Below, one piece after another: positions 8,343 through 17,149 of a DNA stretch of 64,000 nucleotides. Each line of letters opens with the position of its first letter. The first letter of the stretch is position 1. Made by a program: the position numbers and the translations under genes. Origin of the DNA: Propionicimonas paludicola (GTDB lineage: Bacteria; Actinomycetota; Actinomycetes; Propionibacteriales; Propionibacteriaceae); NCBI RefSeq assembly GCF_002563675.1, contig NZ_PDJC01000001.1, forward strand, positions 868,001 to 932,000, in the 5' to 3' direction. The notes beneath the pieces were generated by a model that made no database searches, was not told the DNA's origin, and was given only the letters and a program-made list of their open reading frames with translations.

Positions 8343-9221
8343 TCAGGCGTCGGTGTCGGGGATCGTCTGGGTGGACTCGTCGGCGGAGATCACGTCGTCT
8401 TGGAGCCGGCGCAGGTGGAGCATCAGGTAGAGCTCCTCCTCTTCGGTCACCACGGTGGCGAACTGACCTTGCAGATAGTCGCCGAGGTGCCGGGCGCAGG
8501 CGTAGGTGTCGGGGTACTGCCGCTTCAAGGTCTGGAAGATCTCGTCGAAGGATCCGGCGAAGGCCTTGTTGTGGGTGAGTCGCTGGATCACGAACTTCAC
8601 ATGGGTGAGGAATCGGGTGGTGCTCGCCCCGGCCGTGTTCAGACTGACTCCCAGATCCTGCTCGACCAGCTCGATCACATCGTGCAGGGCCTTGCCCAGG
8701 TTCAGCGCGCGGGCCGGGTCGCCGACAAGTCCGGCGCTGGCCAAGTGCATGGCTACGAAGCCGGCCTCATCCAGCGGCAGTCGCACGCCGACCGCCTCGT
8801 GCAGTTCCTCCAGCACCTCCAGCGCGATCGCGAACTCGGTGGGATAGCTCAGCTTGGTCTCCCACAGCATCGGGTTGTAGATCGGCTGCCCGGCGTCGAC
8901 CCGCTTGAGCGCTTGCGCGAAGTGGTCGGCCAGAGCGACCTCGAGGGCCGGGGTAAGGCTGAGCCCATGACGCCGCTTGAGTGCCGTGGAGATCCGGGTG
9001 GTGGCGCTGAGCACCTCGTAGGGCAGTTCCAGCAGCACCCGGAAGCCGCCACTCTTGGCCAGCCCGGTCATCCGGAAGACTCTCTCCACCTTGGACTCGT
9101 CCACGGCCTGGCCGCGGCTGGTCAGATAGCCGACGCCGGCACCGGTAGCGATCACTTCCTCGTGGGCGTCATCCACGGCCATCACGATGTTGTTGTTGTA
9201 GATCCGCTTGATGACGAGCAC
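8343..9221 (-). CDS. licT: BglG/LicT-type PTS-regulated transcription antiterminator
   Basis: This is a 292-residue protein. The start GTG at 9221 follows AAAGGAGG with good spacing, and a longer frame to 9308 is discarded. The first 55 residues (VIKRIYNNNIVMAVDD, then a GxGVGYL-like stretch) form the RNA-binding CAT domain, followed by two PRD domains with the regulatory histidines (for example FVAMHLASAG and LYLMLHLRR). It binds the RAT hairpin at 11281-11310 to prevent termination in front of the EIIBCA gene, and is itself controlled by PTS phosphorylation. It lies 67 bp downstream of that gene in the same operon, so it amplifies its own expression once substrate is present. Confidence 0.93.
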   Translation of the reverse strand: MLVIKRIYNNNIVMAVDDAHEEVIATGAGVGYLTSRGQAVDESKVERVFRMTGLAKSGGFRVLLELPYEVLSATTRISTALKRRHGLSLTPALEVALADHFAQALKRVDAGQPIYNPMLWETKLSYPTEFAIALEVLEELHEAVGVRLPLDEAGFVAMHLASAGLVGDPARALNLGKALHDVIELVEQDLGVSLNTAGASTTRFLTHVKFVIQRLTHNKAFAGSFDEIFQTLKRQYPDTYACARHLGDYLQGQFATVVTEEEELYLMLHLRRLQDDVISADESTQTIPDTDA

Positions 9222-9288
9222 TGATCCTCCTTTGCTGGCGGGTTGCCGTCCGTGGCGGCGGACGGCAACCCACGTTGACCGCCGTGGG

Positions 9289-11193
9289 TCAGTCGGCCTT
9301 GGGGCCAACGATGAACAACGGCGAACCTGCCTCGATCGGCCCGTCGGCCAGCACGGTCAGTTGCTGCGACTTGGCCAGGTTGGTGACCACCACCGGGCTG
9401 ACCACAGAACAGCCGGCCGCGGTGATCGCCGCCGCATCGAACTTCAGCAGCGCCTGGCCGGCGGTGACCCGCTGTCCCTGCTCAACCAGCAGGGTGAACG
9501 CGGCACCGTCCAGGCGAACCGTCTCGATGCCGACGTGAATCAGCAGGTCGATCCCGGTATCGGTGCGCAGCCCGATGGCGTGGGCCGTGCTGGGCGCGGC
9601 CACGATGGTCCCGTTGGCCGGGGCCACCACCTGGTCGGAACTGGGCACGATCGAGACCCCCGGGCCGATCAGGCCGCCGGCGAAGACCGGATCGCCGGTC
9701 TTCTCCAGCGGACGGACGACGCCGGCCAGCGGCGAGGTCACCGTCACCGGCACGGTGGACGCGGTGGCGTCCGCCACCCCACCGAAGCCGGCCACACCGC
9801 GCGGTGCAGTGGCCTCGACCTCGTCGAAGCTGGACGTGCTGCCCGGCTTCTCGTAGCCCCAGAACTGGATCAGCAGCACGGCCACGGTCACGCCGGTGAC
9901 CAGGCCGAGCACGGCACCGATCATCGGCACGAACAGCGGCAGGGCCAGGATCGGAGCCGGGCTGAACCCGGTCATCACCGTGTGGAACAGGCTCAGCACC
10001 AGGCCGGACGCGGCCGCCGAGATCACCTCGATGACCAGCAGTCGCCGGTAGCGCAGCACCAGGCCGTACAGGGTCGGCTCGGTGATGCCGCCGATGACCA
10101 CCGAAAGGCTGGCCGCAGCGGCCGTATCGCGCAGCGGCTGGTTCTTCTCCCGAGCGGCCTTGATCAGCATGCCCAAGGCGATGCCCATCATCGCGTACTG
10201 GTAGCCGGCACCGGCACCCAGGATCACGGAGCCACCGTTGGCCATCTCGACCAGGCCGATCGTGATGATCGCCCAGTGGATGCCCAGCGAGACCAGCAGC
10301 ACCCACACCGCGGGCACCACCAGGTAGAACACGAACGGTGCGGTGGTGCTCAGCCACGAGGTGCCGGACGCGATCGAGTTGGCGACCACCGAGCCGATCG
10401 GGCCGAAGACCAGCACGGTCAGCGGAACCAGAATCAGCAGTTCCAGGGTCGGGTTGAACACCTGCTGCAGTGCCTTCGGCATCCAGCGCTTCAGTCCGCG
10501 ATCCAGGCCGGCCAGGGCCAGCGCGATCAGGATCGAGGGGAACATCGTGTTGGCGTAGCCGTACATGAACAGCGGCAGCCCGAACGCCTGCGCGACCGTC
10601 CCGGTCTCGCCGATGCCGGCGAAGCTCGGGTGCAGCAGGGCTGCGGCGATGGTCGCGCCCAGGTACGGGTTGGCACCGAGCTTCCGGGTGGCGGTGAAGC
10701 CGACGAAGATCGGCAGGAAGTAGAACACGGCGTTGCCGGCCGCACTCAGCACCAGGTAGGTCGGGTCGGTCGGAGCCAGCACGCCGAACTGGGTCAGCAG
10801 CAGGGCCAGCACCTGGACCAGTGCGGCACCGGTGATCGGAGCCAGCAGCGGCTGGAAGGTCGCCCCCAGGAAGTCGAACACCCGATCCAGCGGGCTGGCC
10901 TTCGCCGCGCCACTGGACGAGCCGGCCTCTGCCAACCGGGACCATCCGGGAAGGCCGAGCACCTGGTCGCGTACCTGATCGACGTGAGTGCCGATCACCA
11001 CCTGAATCTGGCCACCGGCCTTGATCGCCTGCAGCACGCCCGGAATCTTGCCGAGCTCGGCCAAGTTCACCTTGGACTCGTTCTTCACGACGAATCGCAG
11101 TCTGGTGGTGCAGGAGCCGACCCACGTGACGTTGTCGGAGCCGCCCACCTGGGCCGCAATCTCTTGCGCGAGGGTTGTCGTCTCGCTAGCCAT
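9289..11193 (-). CDS. bglF: PTS beta-glucoside-type transporter EIIBCA
   Basis: This is a 634-residue fused permease. EIIB is at residues 1-85, with the phospho-cysteine in GSCTTRLRF. The polytopic EIIC spans about residues 105-460. EIIA is at about residues 480-620, with the phospho-histidine in LLIHVGIETV. It imports and phosphorylates a beta-glucoside or related disaccharide, taking phosphate from HPr. The gene is preceded by a promoter, a RAT site and an overlapping terminator, and followed by its antiterminator and a ChbG-like deacetylase. The order B-C-A is that of BglF/BglP. Its exact sugar is not shown by the sequence, and the deacetylase neighbour hints at an N-acetylated disaccharide. 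Confidence 0.93.
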   Translation of the reverse strand: MASETTTLAQEIAAQVGGSDNVTWVGSCTTRLRFVVKNESKVNLAELGKIPGVLQAIKAGGQIQVVIGTHVDQVRDQVLGLPGWSRLAEAGSSSGAAKASPLDRVFDFLGATFQPLLAPITGAALVQVLALLLTQFGVLAPTDPTYLVLSAAGNAVFYFLPIFVGFTATRKLGANPYLGATIAAALLHPSFAGIGETGTVAQAFGLPLFMYGYANTMFPSILIALALAGLDRGLKRWMPKALQQVFNPTLELLILVPLTVLVFGPIGSVVANSIASGTSWLSTTAPFVFYLVVPAVWVLLVSLGIHWAIITIGLVEMANGGSVILGAGAGYQYAMMGIALGMLIKAAREKNQPLRDTAAAASLSVVIGGITEPTLYGLVLRYRRLLVIEVISAAASGLVLSLFHTVMTGFSPAPILALPLFVPMIGAVLGLVTGVTVAVLLIQFWGYEKPGSTSSFDEVEATAPRGVAGFGGVADATASTVPVTVTSPLAGVVRPLEKTGDPVFAGGLIGPGVSIVPSSDQVVAPANGTIVAAPSTAHAIGLRTDTGIDLLIHVGIETVRLDGAAFTLLVEQGQRVTAGQALLKFDAAAITAAGCSVVSPVVVTNLAKSQQLTVLADGPIEAGSPLFIVGPKAD

Positions 11194-11243
11194 CTTTTCC
11201 TCTCACTTCTGTGGAAGTCGAGAGGTCTCGCCTGCGCCAAACG

Positions 11244-11287
11244 CAAAAAGAGACCCCAACCGTCGCTCAACCGACAGCGGAGGTCTC
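11244..11287 (-). terminator. Intrinsic leader terminator of the PTS operon
   Basis: On the minus strand GAGACC (11287-11282) pairs with GGTCTC (11255-11250) around an internally paired loop, followed by CTTTTTG. The upstream arm overlaps the 3' side of the RAT sequence, so formation of the protein-bound RAT hairpin excludes the terminator. This is the standard BglG/LicT attenuation layout. Confidence 0.85.
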
Positions 11288-11310
11288 GCCTGCGTGCGCA
11301 GTAGCAATCC
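11281..11310 (-). promoter_or_regulatory. RAT (ribonucleic antiterminator) site for LicT-like protein
   Basis: The minus strand reads GGATTGCTACTGC, a short loop, then GCAGGCGAGACCT, closely matching the known RAT consensus of BglG/LicT/SacY targets (GGATTGTTACTGC... GCAGGCAAAACCT). A 14-bp copy of its 3' part (aggtctcgcctgcg) recurs at 11223-11236, after the terminator. Confidence 0.9.
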
Positions 11311-11339
11311 TCATTGATGCGGGCAGTGTGCCCGCGAGA

Positions 11340-11368
11340 ATGGTCGCGCCCGGGCTGGCAAGTGTCAA
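11340..11368 (-). promoter_or_regulatory. Probable promoter of the PTS operon
   Basis: The minus strand has a perfect -35 TTGACA (11368-11363), a 17-bp spacer and a weak -10 GACCAT (11345-11340). Predicted transcription would begin about 25 bp upstream of the RAT site, so the RAT would be near the 5' end of the mRNA as expected. Confidence 0.55.
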
Positions 11369-11433
11369 CCCCTGGGCGGCCGTCCGGGGGTTGACCGGGG
11401 CATTCCTACCACCGGCCGAGCGGCCAGGTCGGA

Positions 11434-12072
11434 TCAGGCCAGGGCGCTCAGCCGGACCGAGCGGCTGCGGGTCAGATGCGCCTCCATGGCGGCATGGGCT
11501 GCGGCATCGTCCCGGTTGCGGATGGCGTCCAGGATCGCGGCGTGCTCGGCATTGGTGATGTGCAGGTCATCGGTGCGTCCGGGCGGGCCCTGGTCGTAGA
11601 TCCGCAGCTGCGCCGACCAGCGCTCAAGCGTGGTCGAGATGGTCTGGTTGTGGGCGGCCTCCCACAAGGCGCGATGCCAGGAGGCGTCGGCTTCGTGGCC
11701 GGTCAGGGTGTCGGCGGCCTCGGTGCTGGCTCGATGCAGGCTCTCCAGCCGGAGCAGGTCCAGGTCGGTGCGCTTGCGGGCGGCGGCAGCAGCGGCGGCC
11801 GGCTCGAGGGCGATCCGGCCTTCGTAGATCTCGATCACGTCTTCGGCGGTGCCGGTGCGGACTCGGAAGCCACCTTCGGTGCGCTCGATCAGACCCTCAT
11901 GCTGCAGTGCGGTCAGGGCTTCGCGGACCGGCGTCCGAGAGACCCCGTAGCGGGTGGCCAGGGACGTCTCCAGCAGCCGCTGACCCACCGGGAACTCGCC
12001 GCTGAGAATGTCGGCACGGATCCGGAGGTACTGGTCAGTGGCCAGTGACTCTGCTCCGCTGCGGCTCAACAT
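11434..12072 (-). CDS. GntR family regulator, FadR/FCD subfamily
   Basis: This is a 212-residue protein. The N-terminal winged HTH (LRIRADILSGEFPVGQRL, then YGVSRTPVREAL) is typical GntR. The C-terminal all-helical FCD domain has the metal-site pattern Asp, His (SWHRALWEAA), His (NAEHAAILDA) and His (MEAHLTRS). FCD regulators sense organic acids or sugar acids. I chose ATG 12072, which follows GGGAGGGCAC. An in-frame ATG at 12102 is possible. The PTS operon promoter lies 66 bp downstream of the gene's end, and the gene could control that operon or an unlinked one. Confidence 0.85.
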   Translation of the reverse strand: MLSRSGAESLATDQYLRIRADILSGEFPVGQRLLETSLATRYGVSRTPVREALTALQHEGLIERTEGGFRVRTGTAEDVIEIYEGRIALEPAAAAAAARKRTDLDLLRLESLHRASTEAADTLTGHEADASWHRALWEAAHNQTISTTLERWSAQLRIYDQGPPGRTDDLHITNAEHAAILDAIRNRDDAAAHAAMEAHLTRSRSVRLSALA

Positions 12073-12141
12073 GTGCCCTCCCGTGTCGACTACTGCATGC
12101 ATCTTCGCATATGTCGGCCTCGGGCTTGAGGTGATGGCGCC

Positions 12142-13188
12142 TCACGGCTTCGAACGGGCGGCGCCGTTGGCGCAGGCTGTGGTGCTCACGGCCTCTCCGA
12201 CCAGGCAGGCGGCGTCCACGAGGCTGCGATGGCCCAGCGGCTCGGGGAGCGTGATTCTGACTCGCACCGGGTTGTTGCTTGGGCAGGTGTCGCCAGTGGA
12301 GTGGCGCGGCTTGGCATCGATCCTGATTACCACCTCCTTGTCGCCCACCGCGATCACGGGCGCGAGCAGCTTGCCGGTCTTGCCGCTGGCACACTCCAGC
12401 CGGGTGGCGAACACCTCGAAGGTGACCGTGTGTGCGTCGATCGACTCCGGCCGGGTCAGGGTCCACGTGGCCGTAGCCCCGACCTGTGGCGGGACGCTGA
12501 CGCCGACCGTCGGGATGGCCGGCTTCCCGCTCGGCAGGGCCGCCCGGACGTCCGGGTCCAGCTGAGGCGCGATCGCGTCGTAGACCCGGTTGTAGAAGTT
12601 CTGGTTGGGGTCGTCCAAGCGCAAGTCCCCGGCGCGCTGGAGATACACCGCGGTCGGCAGAATCTGCAGCGCGGGCTGCGAGCGGTCCTTCGGCGTCACC
12701 AGGAAGCCGCGAAAGCCCAGGTTGTCCGCTGGTGGGGCATCGCTCGGCTTCAGCAACCCGGCCGCTTCCTGGTCGGCCAGCATCGCATACAGCTCGTCGG
12801 CCACGTCGGCAGGGAGGGTGGCAACCGGGTCTCGACGTCCGGAGAACATCAGCACCTGGACGGTGGCCGATCCAGCCACAGCTGGGGTCGACGCGGTCAC
12901 CGAGGGGGTCGGACTCACCGCCGAGGGGGTGATCGCTGAATGAGTCGGCGCGATCGGTGCTGCGGGGACGCCCTGGCCTCGTCCGGGCCAGATGGTGGCC
13001 ACGCCCCCTACGCCGGCGACCACGGCGACGGCCGCTGCCGCGGCCAGCCACACGCGTGCTGGGAAGACTCGGTGCGGGCGCCTCCCGGCGCGGGCGGCCA
13101 GGTCGTCCGGGTCCAGCGGAGCCACCGGAACCGGCATGCTCGCCGCCGGACGCAAGCTCTTGCGGATCCGATCCTCGAAGTCGGTCAT
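12142..13188 (-). CDS. Anti-sigma-like membrane protein
   Basis: This is a 348-residue protein. Residues 1-55 are cytoplasmic (MTDFEDRIRKSLRPAA). One membrane span follows (VWLAAAAAVAVVAGVGGVA), then a Ser/Thr/Pro linker and an extracytoplasmic domain of about 250 residues with two Cys pairs. The start overlaps the stop of the upstream ECF sigma gene by ATGA, the usual arrangement of a sigma/anti-sigma pair. No zinc HxxxCxxC motif is present in the cytoplasmic part, so it would be a non-ZAS anti-sigma factor or a co-regulated membrane protein. The outer domain may sense an envelope signal. Confidence 0.7.
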   Translation of the reverse strand: MTDFEDRIRKSLRPAASMPVPVAPLDPDDLAARAGRRPHRVFPARVWLAAAAAVAVVAGVGGVATIWPGRGQGVPAAPIAPTHSAITPSAVSPTPSVTASTPAVAGSATVQVLMFSGRRDPVATLPADVADELYAMLADQEAAGLLKPSDAPPADNLGFRGFLVTPKDRSQPALQILPTAVYLQRAGDLRLDDPNQNFYNRVYDAIAPQLDPDVRAALPSGKPAIPTVGVSVPPQVGATATWTLTRPESIDAHTVTFEVFATRLECASGKTGKLLAPVIAVGDKEVVIRIDAKPRHSTGDTCPSNNPVRVRITLPEPLGHRSLVDAACLVGEAVSTTACANGAARSKP

Positions 13189-13772
13189 GACAGGTCCTCC
13201 TTCAGGCTGGTGCGCAGCGTGGCGATGGCGCGGTGGACGTGCGAGCGGGCGGTGGCTTCGCGACAGCCCATGGCGGCGGCGACCTCGGCAAAGCTCAGAT
13301 CCTGGTAGAAGCGCAGCACCACGGCCGTGCGCTGCAGGGGAGGCAACTTGCCGCAGAGCCGCCACAGTTCGGTGGACGCCGCCACGGTGGCGGTCGGATC
13401 ACCGAGGATCGGAGCTTCCCGAAGCCCGGCCGGGTCGGCCACCGGATCGGCCTTCCGGCTACGGATGATCCGCAGGCAGGCGTTCACGGCGCTGCGATAG
13501 ACGTAGGACTCCAGCCGCGCACCGCTGGGCAGCTGTGGCCAGCGCGGATATAGCGAGACGAAGGCGTCCTGGATCGCGTCGCGGGCATCGTCCCAGTTGC
13601 GAGTGATCAGCCAAGCCAGCCGCAGCAGGCCGTCCGAGCGGGCCCGGACGTAGCTGTCGAACGAGGTCGGCTCAGCGCGAGGCACGGAGGTCTCGAGCTC
13701 CTCGCTGGATGCGGTCACGTAAGGAAGAGTCTCGCAAAGCCGGTTTCGTTGCAGCGCGTTCGACGTACGCAT
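13185..13772 (-). CDS. ECF/SigE-family RNA polymerase sigma factor
   Basis: This is a 195-residue protein with sigma region 2 (LLRLAWLITRNWDDARDAIQ, then the DAF helix) and region 4 (LPPLQRTAVVLRFYQDLSFA, then GCREATARSHVHRA). It directs RNA polymerase to a small regulon. The start is uncertain. ATG 13772 gives the longest form, while GTG 13718 would give a 177-residue protein nearer the family's usual length. It overlaps the downstream anti-sigma-like gene by 4 bp, and the two are surely cotranscribed. Region 4 has no extra C-terminal domain. The divergent LAL regulator starts 79 bp away. Confidence 0.88.
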   Translation of the reverse strand: MRTSNALQRNRLCETLPYVTASSEELETSVPRAEPTSFDSYVRARSDGLLRLAWLITRNWDDARDAIQDAFVSLYPRWPQLPSGARLESYVYRSAVNACLRIIRSRKADPVADPAGLREAPILGDPTATVAASTELWRLCGKLPPLQRTAVVLRFYQDLSFAEVAAAMGCREATARSHVHRAIATLRTSLKEDLS

Positions 13773-13851
13773 GGTGCGAAGTTCGTTGAGTGGCTAGCGT
13801 TGCCGTCGTCGCCAGGAGCCTCGCCGACACGGCGCTTCGGATGGGGAGTTC

Positions 13852-16344
13852 GTGCCAGTTCCGCTGATCAGCACCAAGCTGTACGTCCCCAGGGTGCGCC
13901 CTGACGTGGTGCTGCGCGAGCGACTGCTGCAGCGGGTCAGCCACGCGACTTCGGCCCGGGTCGTCGTTGTGTCGGCACCGCCCGGCTTCGGCAAGACAAC
14001 TCTGCTCGCGGAGTGGGTGCAGCGCCCGGACGTCGATCCCCGGCTGGTGGCGTGGCTGTCGTTGGACGGCACCGAGAACGAGCCGGCCCTCTTCTGGAAC
14101 TATGTGGTGGCCTCGCTGCGGGCCGCGGTGCCCGCCCTGGCCGACCTGGTGGTTGGGGCCCCGCTGGCCGCCAGCCACGTGGTCGCCACGATCGTCAATG
14201 CCTTGGCCGGCGTCGAGCAGGACGTCTGGCTGGTGCTCGACGATTTCCATCAGCTCGACAACGGCGAGGTGCTCATCGCGGTCGGCCAGCTGATCGACCA
14301 TCTGCCGGCGCACGTCCATCTGCTGATCGGGACGCGGCAGGACCCGGATCTGCCGCTGTCTCGCTGGCGGGCCAGAGGAGAGTTGGTGGAGGTGCGGGCT
14401 GCGGACCTTCGGTTCACTGCGGACGAGACTGCCGAGTATCTGCGGTCGTCGGCCGGGCTGGATCTCAGTGCTGCGCAGACAGCGCACCTTGCTGAGCGGG
14501 CCGAGGGCTGGGTTGCTGCGCTCCAGTTGGCGGCGCTTTCAATGCGCGGGCACCACGACGTCGCCGGCTTCATCGAGCGCTTCGCCGGAGACGACCGGTA
14601 CCTGGTCGACTACCTGATGGACGAAGTGCTGTCCGGCCAGTCCGCGCAGACCGTTGACTTCCTGCTGCGCACCGCCGTCCTCGACCGACTGAGCGGGAGC
14701 CTGTGCGACGCCGTCACCGAGCGCAACGACAGCGCCGAGATGCTCTCGTGGTTGGAGCGCGCGAACCTGTTCGTGGTTCCGCTGGACGACCAGGCGGTCT
14801 GGTTCCGCTATCACCACCTCTTTGTCGACCTCCTGCGGGCCCGACTGCTCGCCGAGCAGCCCGAAATGGTCCGGCCGCTGCACCGGCGCGCCAGCACCTG
14901 GTTTGAGGCCGCCGGGCTCGCCGACGAGGCGATCAGCCACGCTCTGGCCGCAGGAGACGTCGGCTCCGCCGCTCGGCTGGTCGAGCTCGAGTTGCCCGAA
15001 GCCCGCCGCAGCAGGCAGGACGCCAGACTGACTCGCTGGCTGCAGAGCCTGCCGATCGAGGTGATCTCCGCCAACCCCGTCCTGACGACTTTCCACGGCT
15101 GGACCCTGATGGCCAGCGGCGACCTAGAGGCAGTCGAGTCGCGGCTCGAGCTGGCCGAGTCGCTGCTGGCCGATCCGGCGAGCGGATCGCGCGGCTGGGC
15201 CGAGACCGAGGAACTGCGCACCCTGCCGGCCACGATCGCCATCTACCGGGCCTCTCTGGCCCAGGCGCGTGGTGATCTGGCCGGAGCGGCCGCACACGCT
15301 CGCCGGGCGCTGGAGCTGATCGGGCCGGACGATCATCTGGCCCGTGGTGCTGCGGCCGGCTTCCTGGCGCTGGTGGCATGGTCGGCCGGGGAGATCGGAA
15401 TGGCCGTGGACACCTTCACCAGCGCCATCGCCAGTCTGCGATCCGCCGGAGCGACCGTGGACGAACTGGCCGGCACTGCGCTGCTGGCCGAGATGGTCGC
15501 CGCGGCGGGCCGTCCGGCCAAGGCTCGGCAGCTGTGCCGGACGGCATTGCGCCGGGCCGAAGAACTGGGGGCTCCGGCAGCCCGGGCGATCGCCGACCTG
15601 CACGTCCAGCTGGCCGAACTCGACCTCGACGACCAGGACCTGGATGCGGCCGGGCGACACCTCGCCGCGGCCGAGGAGTTCGAAGTGCAGGTGTCCGGAA
15701 GTGGGGGACGCCATCGCTGGTTCATGGCCGCGGCGCGAGTGGCTGAGTCGCGGGCCGACTTCGCTGGTGCCCTGGAGCATCTGGCCCAGGCCGAGGCGCT
15801 CTACCAGCCGGGCTACTACCCACAGGTGCGCCCGATTCCCGCGCTGCGGGCGCGGGTCCTGATCTCCGCCGGTGAGCTTGCTCAGGCCGCGGAATGGGCG
15901 CTCGACCAGGCGGTCACCATGACCGATGAGGCCGACTATCTGGCCGAGTACGACGAGCTCACCCTGGCCCGGCTGATCCTGGCCGATCAGCCGCGGCGTC
16001 GCGGTGAGCTCGGCCCTCTGATCACCCTCCTGGAGCGACTGGAGGCCGCCGCACAGACGTCGGGACGGCTCGGCAGCCTGACCGACATACGCCGGCAGCT
16101 GGCTCGGGCCGTCCACGCGGCGGGCGCGGGTCTGGCGCCGTCCGCTGCGCGCCCGGCGCTGACCGAGCGGGAGCTGCAGGTGTTGCGGCTTCTCGACAGC
16201 GAGCTCAGCGGGCCCGAGATCGCCCGGACGCTGTTCGTCTCGGACAACACCCTGCGAACCCACACCAAGCACATCTTCACCAAGCTGGACGTCACCTCGC
16301 GGCGGGCCGCCATCGCTCGGGGACGAGAGCGCGGCCTGCTCTAG
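13852..16344 (+). CDS. LuxR family regulator, LAL/MalT-like ATPase
   Basis: This is an 830-residue protein. The N-terminal STAND-type NTPase has Walker A APPGFGKTT (about residue 43) and Walker B VWLVLDDFH (about 125). The middle is a long TPR-like helical region, and the C-terminus is a LuxR HTH (LTERELQVLRLLDS, then GPEIARTLFVSDNTLRTHTK). Such proteins are large activators that bind an inducer and ATP, oligomerise and activate transcription. The GTG start follows GGGGAG closely. It stands alone between the divergent sigma gene and a membrane-protein operon, which it may control. Inducer unknown. Confidence 0.88.
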   Translation: MPVPLISTKLYVPRVRPDVVLRERLLQRVSHATSARVVVVSAPPGFGKTTLLAEWVQRPDVDPRLVAWLSLDGTENEPALFWNYVVASLRAAVPALADLVVGAPLAASHVVATIVNALAGVEQDVWLVLDDFHQLDNGEVLIAVGQLIDHLPAHVHLLIGTRQDPDLPLSRWRARGELVEVRAADLRFTADETAEYLRSSAGLDLSAAQTAHLAERAEGWVAALQLAALSMRGHHDVAGFIERFAGDDRYLVDYLMDEVLSGQSAQTVDFLLRTAVLDRLSGSLCDAVTERNDSAEMLSWLERANLFVVPLDDQAVWFRYHHLFVDLLRARLLAEQPEMVRPLHRRASTWFEAAGLADEAISHALAAGDVGSAARLVELELPEARRSRQDARLTRWLQSLPIEVISANPVLTTFHGWTLMASGDLEAVESRLELAESLLADPASGSRGWAETEELRTLPATIAIYRASLAQARGDLAGAAAHARRALELIGPDDHLARGAAAGFLALVAWSAGEIGMAVDTFTSAIASLRSAGATVDELAGTALLAEMVAAAGRPAKARQLCRTALRRAEELGAPAARAIADLHVQLAELDLDDQDLDAAGRHLAAAEEFEVQVSGSGGRHRWFMAAARVAESRADFAGALEHLAQAEALYQPGYYPQVRPIPALRARVLISAGELAQAAEWALDQAVTMTDEADYLAEYDELTLARLILADQPRRRGELGPLITLLERLEAAAQTSGRLGSLTDIRRQLARAVHAAGAGLAPSAARPALTERELQVLRLLDSELSGPEIARTLFVSDNTLRTHTKHIFTKLDVTSRRAAIARGRERGLL

Positions 16345-16465
16345 CTCGACCGGCCTGTCACCAGGAAGGTCACATCGTTGGGTGATGCCGACCCACCAGC
16401 GGCGTCCCTACCGTCGAGACATCACCTGCGGCACCGACCGCGGGTTCCACCAAGGGAGCTTGTCG

Positions 16466-17149
16466 ATGTCGATCACCGAAGAGACGCTGACCCGACTAGC
16501 AGCCGCAGCCGCCGTCGCGGGCGGCCTGCTGTTCATCGCTGTGCAGATCAACCACCCACCGGTCGATCTGGCGCTGGTCACCACCGGGGAGTGGGTGATT
16601 CGGCAGAGCATGAAGGTTGCCTTCACCGTGCTCGCCCTGATCGGGATCACCGGGATGTACCTGCGGCAGGTGACCAAGAGCGGCATCCTCGGCCTGATCG
16701 GCTATCTGATCCTCGCCGCCGGGTTCCTGACCATGTTCGCTCTGGAGACGGTCGGGCTGGTGGTGATGCCGGCGATCGCAGGCAGCGCACCGGGCTACGT
16801 CGGCGATGTACTGGCCGTGGCCACCAATGGCACCGCCGTGGGCGACATCGGAGCCATGACCCAGCTGAACCTGATCGGCGGGATCGGCTACCTGGCCGGC
16901 GGCCTGGTCTTCGGTATCGCGATGTTCCGCGCAAACGTCCTGGCCCGCTGGGCCTCGATCCTGTTGGCGGTGGCGACCCCGCTCAGCCTGGCGATCCCAG
17001 TGCTTCCCTGGATCAACCAGCGGCTCTTCGCGATCCCGACCGGACTGGCCCTGATCGCCTTGGGCTACTCGCTGTGGCGAGAGAGCCGAAACCCGGCCTC
17101 GGTAGCGGCAGTGGCCGAGGTGCCGCTGTCCGACCGGGTCGGCCAGTGA
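16466..17149 (+). CDS. Multi-span membrane protein (DUF4386-like)
   Basis: This is a 227-residue protein with about six hydrophobic segments. ATG 16466 follows AAGGGAG at a fair distance and gives a start just before the first span, whereas an ATG at 16382 would add an unrelated basic extension. It resembles small actinobacterial polytopic proteins of unknown role. No transporter or enzyme motif is seen. It overlaps the next gene by GTGA, making the first cistron of a three-gene operon. Confidence 0.7.
   Translation: MSITEETLTRLAAAAAVAGGLLFIAVQINHPPVDLALVTTGEWVIRQSMKVAFTVLALIGITGMYLRQVTKSGILGLIGYLILAAGFLTMFALETVGLVVMPAIAGSAPGYVGDVLAVATNGTAVGDIGAMTQLNLIGGIGYLAGGLVFGIAMFRANVLARWASILLAVATPLSLAIPVLPWINQRLFAIPTGLALIALGYSLWRESRNPASVAAVAEVPLSDRVGQ

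Noticed and set aside
8343-9308. Longer N-terminus of the LicT-like protein up to 9308
   Set aside because: The extra residues are unlike the family, and GTG 9221 has an excellent ribosome site and begins exactly at the CAT domain.
9208-11304. A 698-codon open frame on the plus strand opposite the PTS gene, and many similar long antisense frames (for example 38-40 kb and 22-23 kb)
   Set aside because: They lie antisense to clear families, are Arg/Gly/His/Gln-rich with no domain motif, and arise from the third-position GC bias of high-GC genes.
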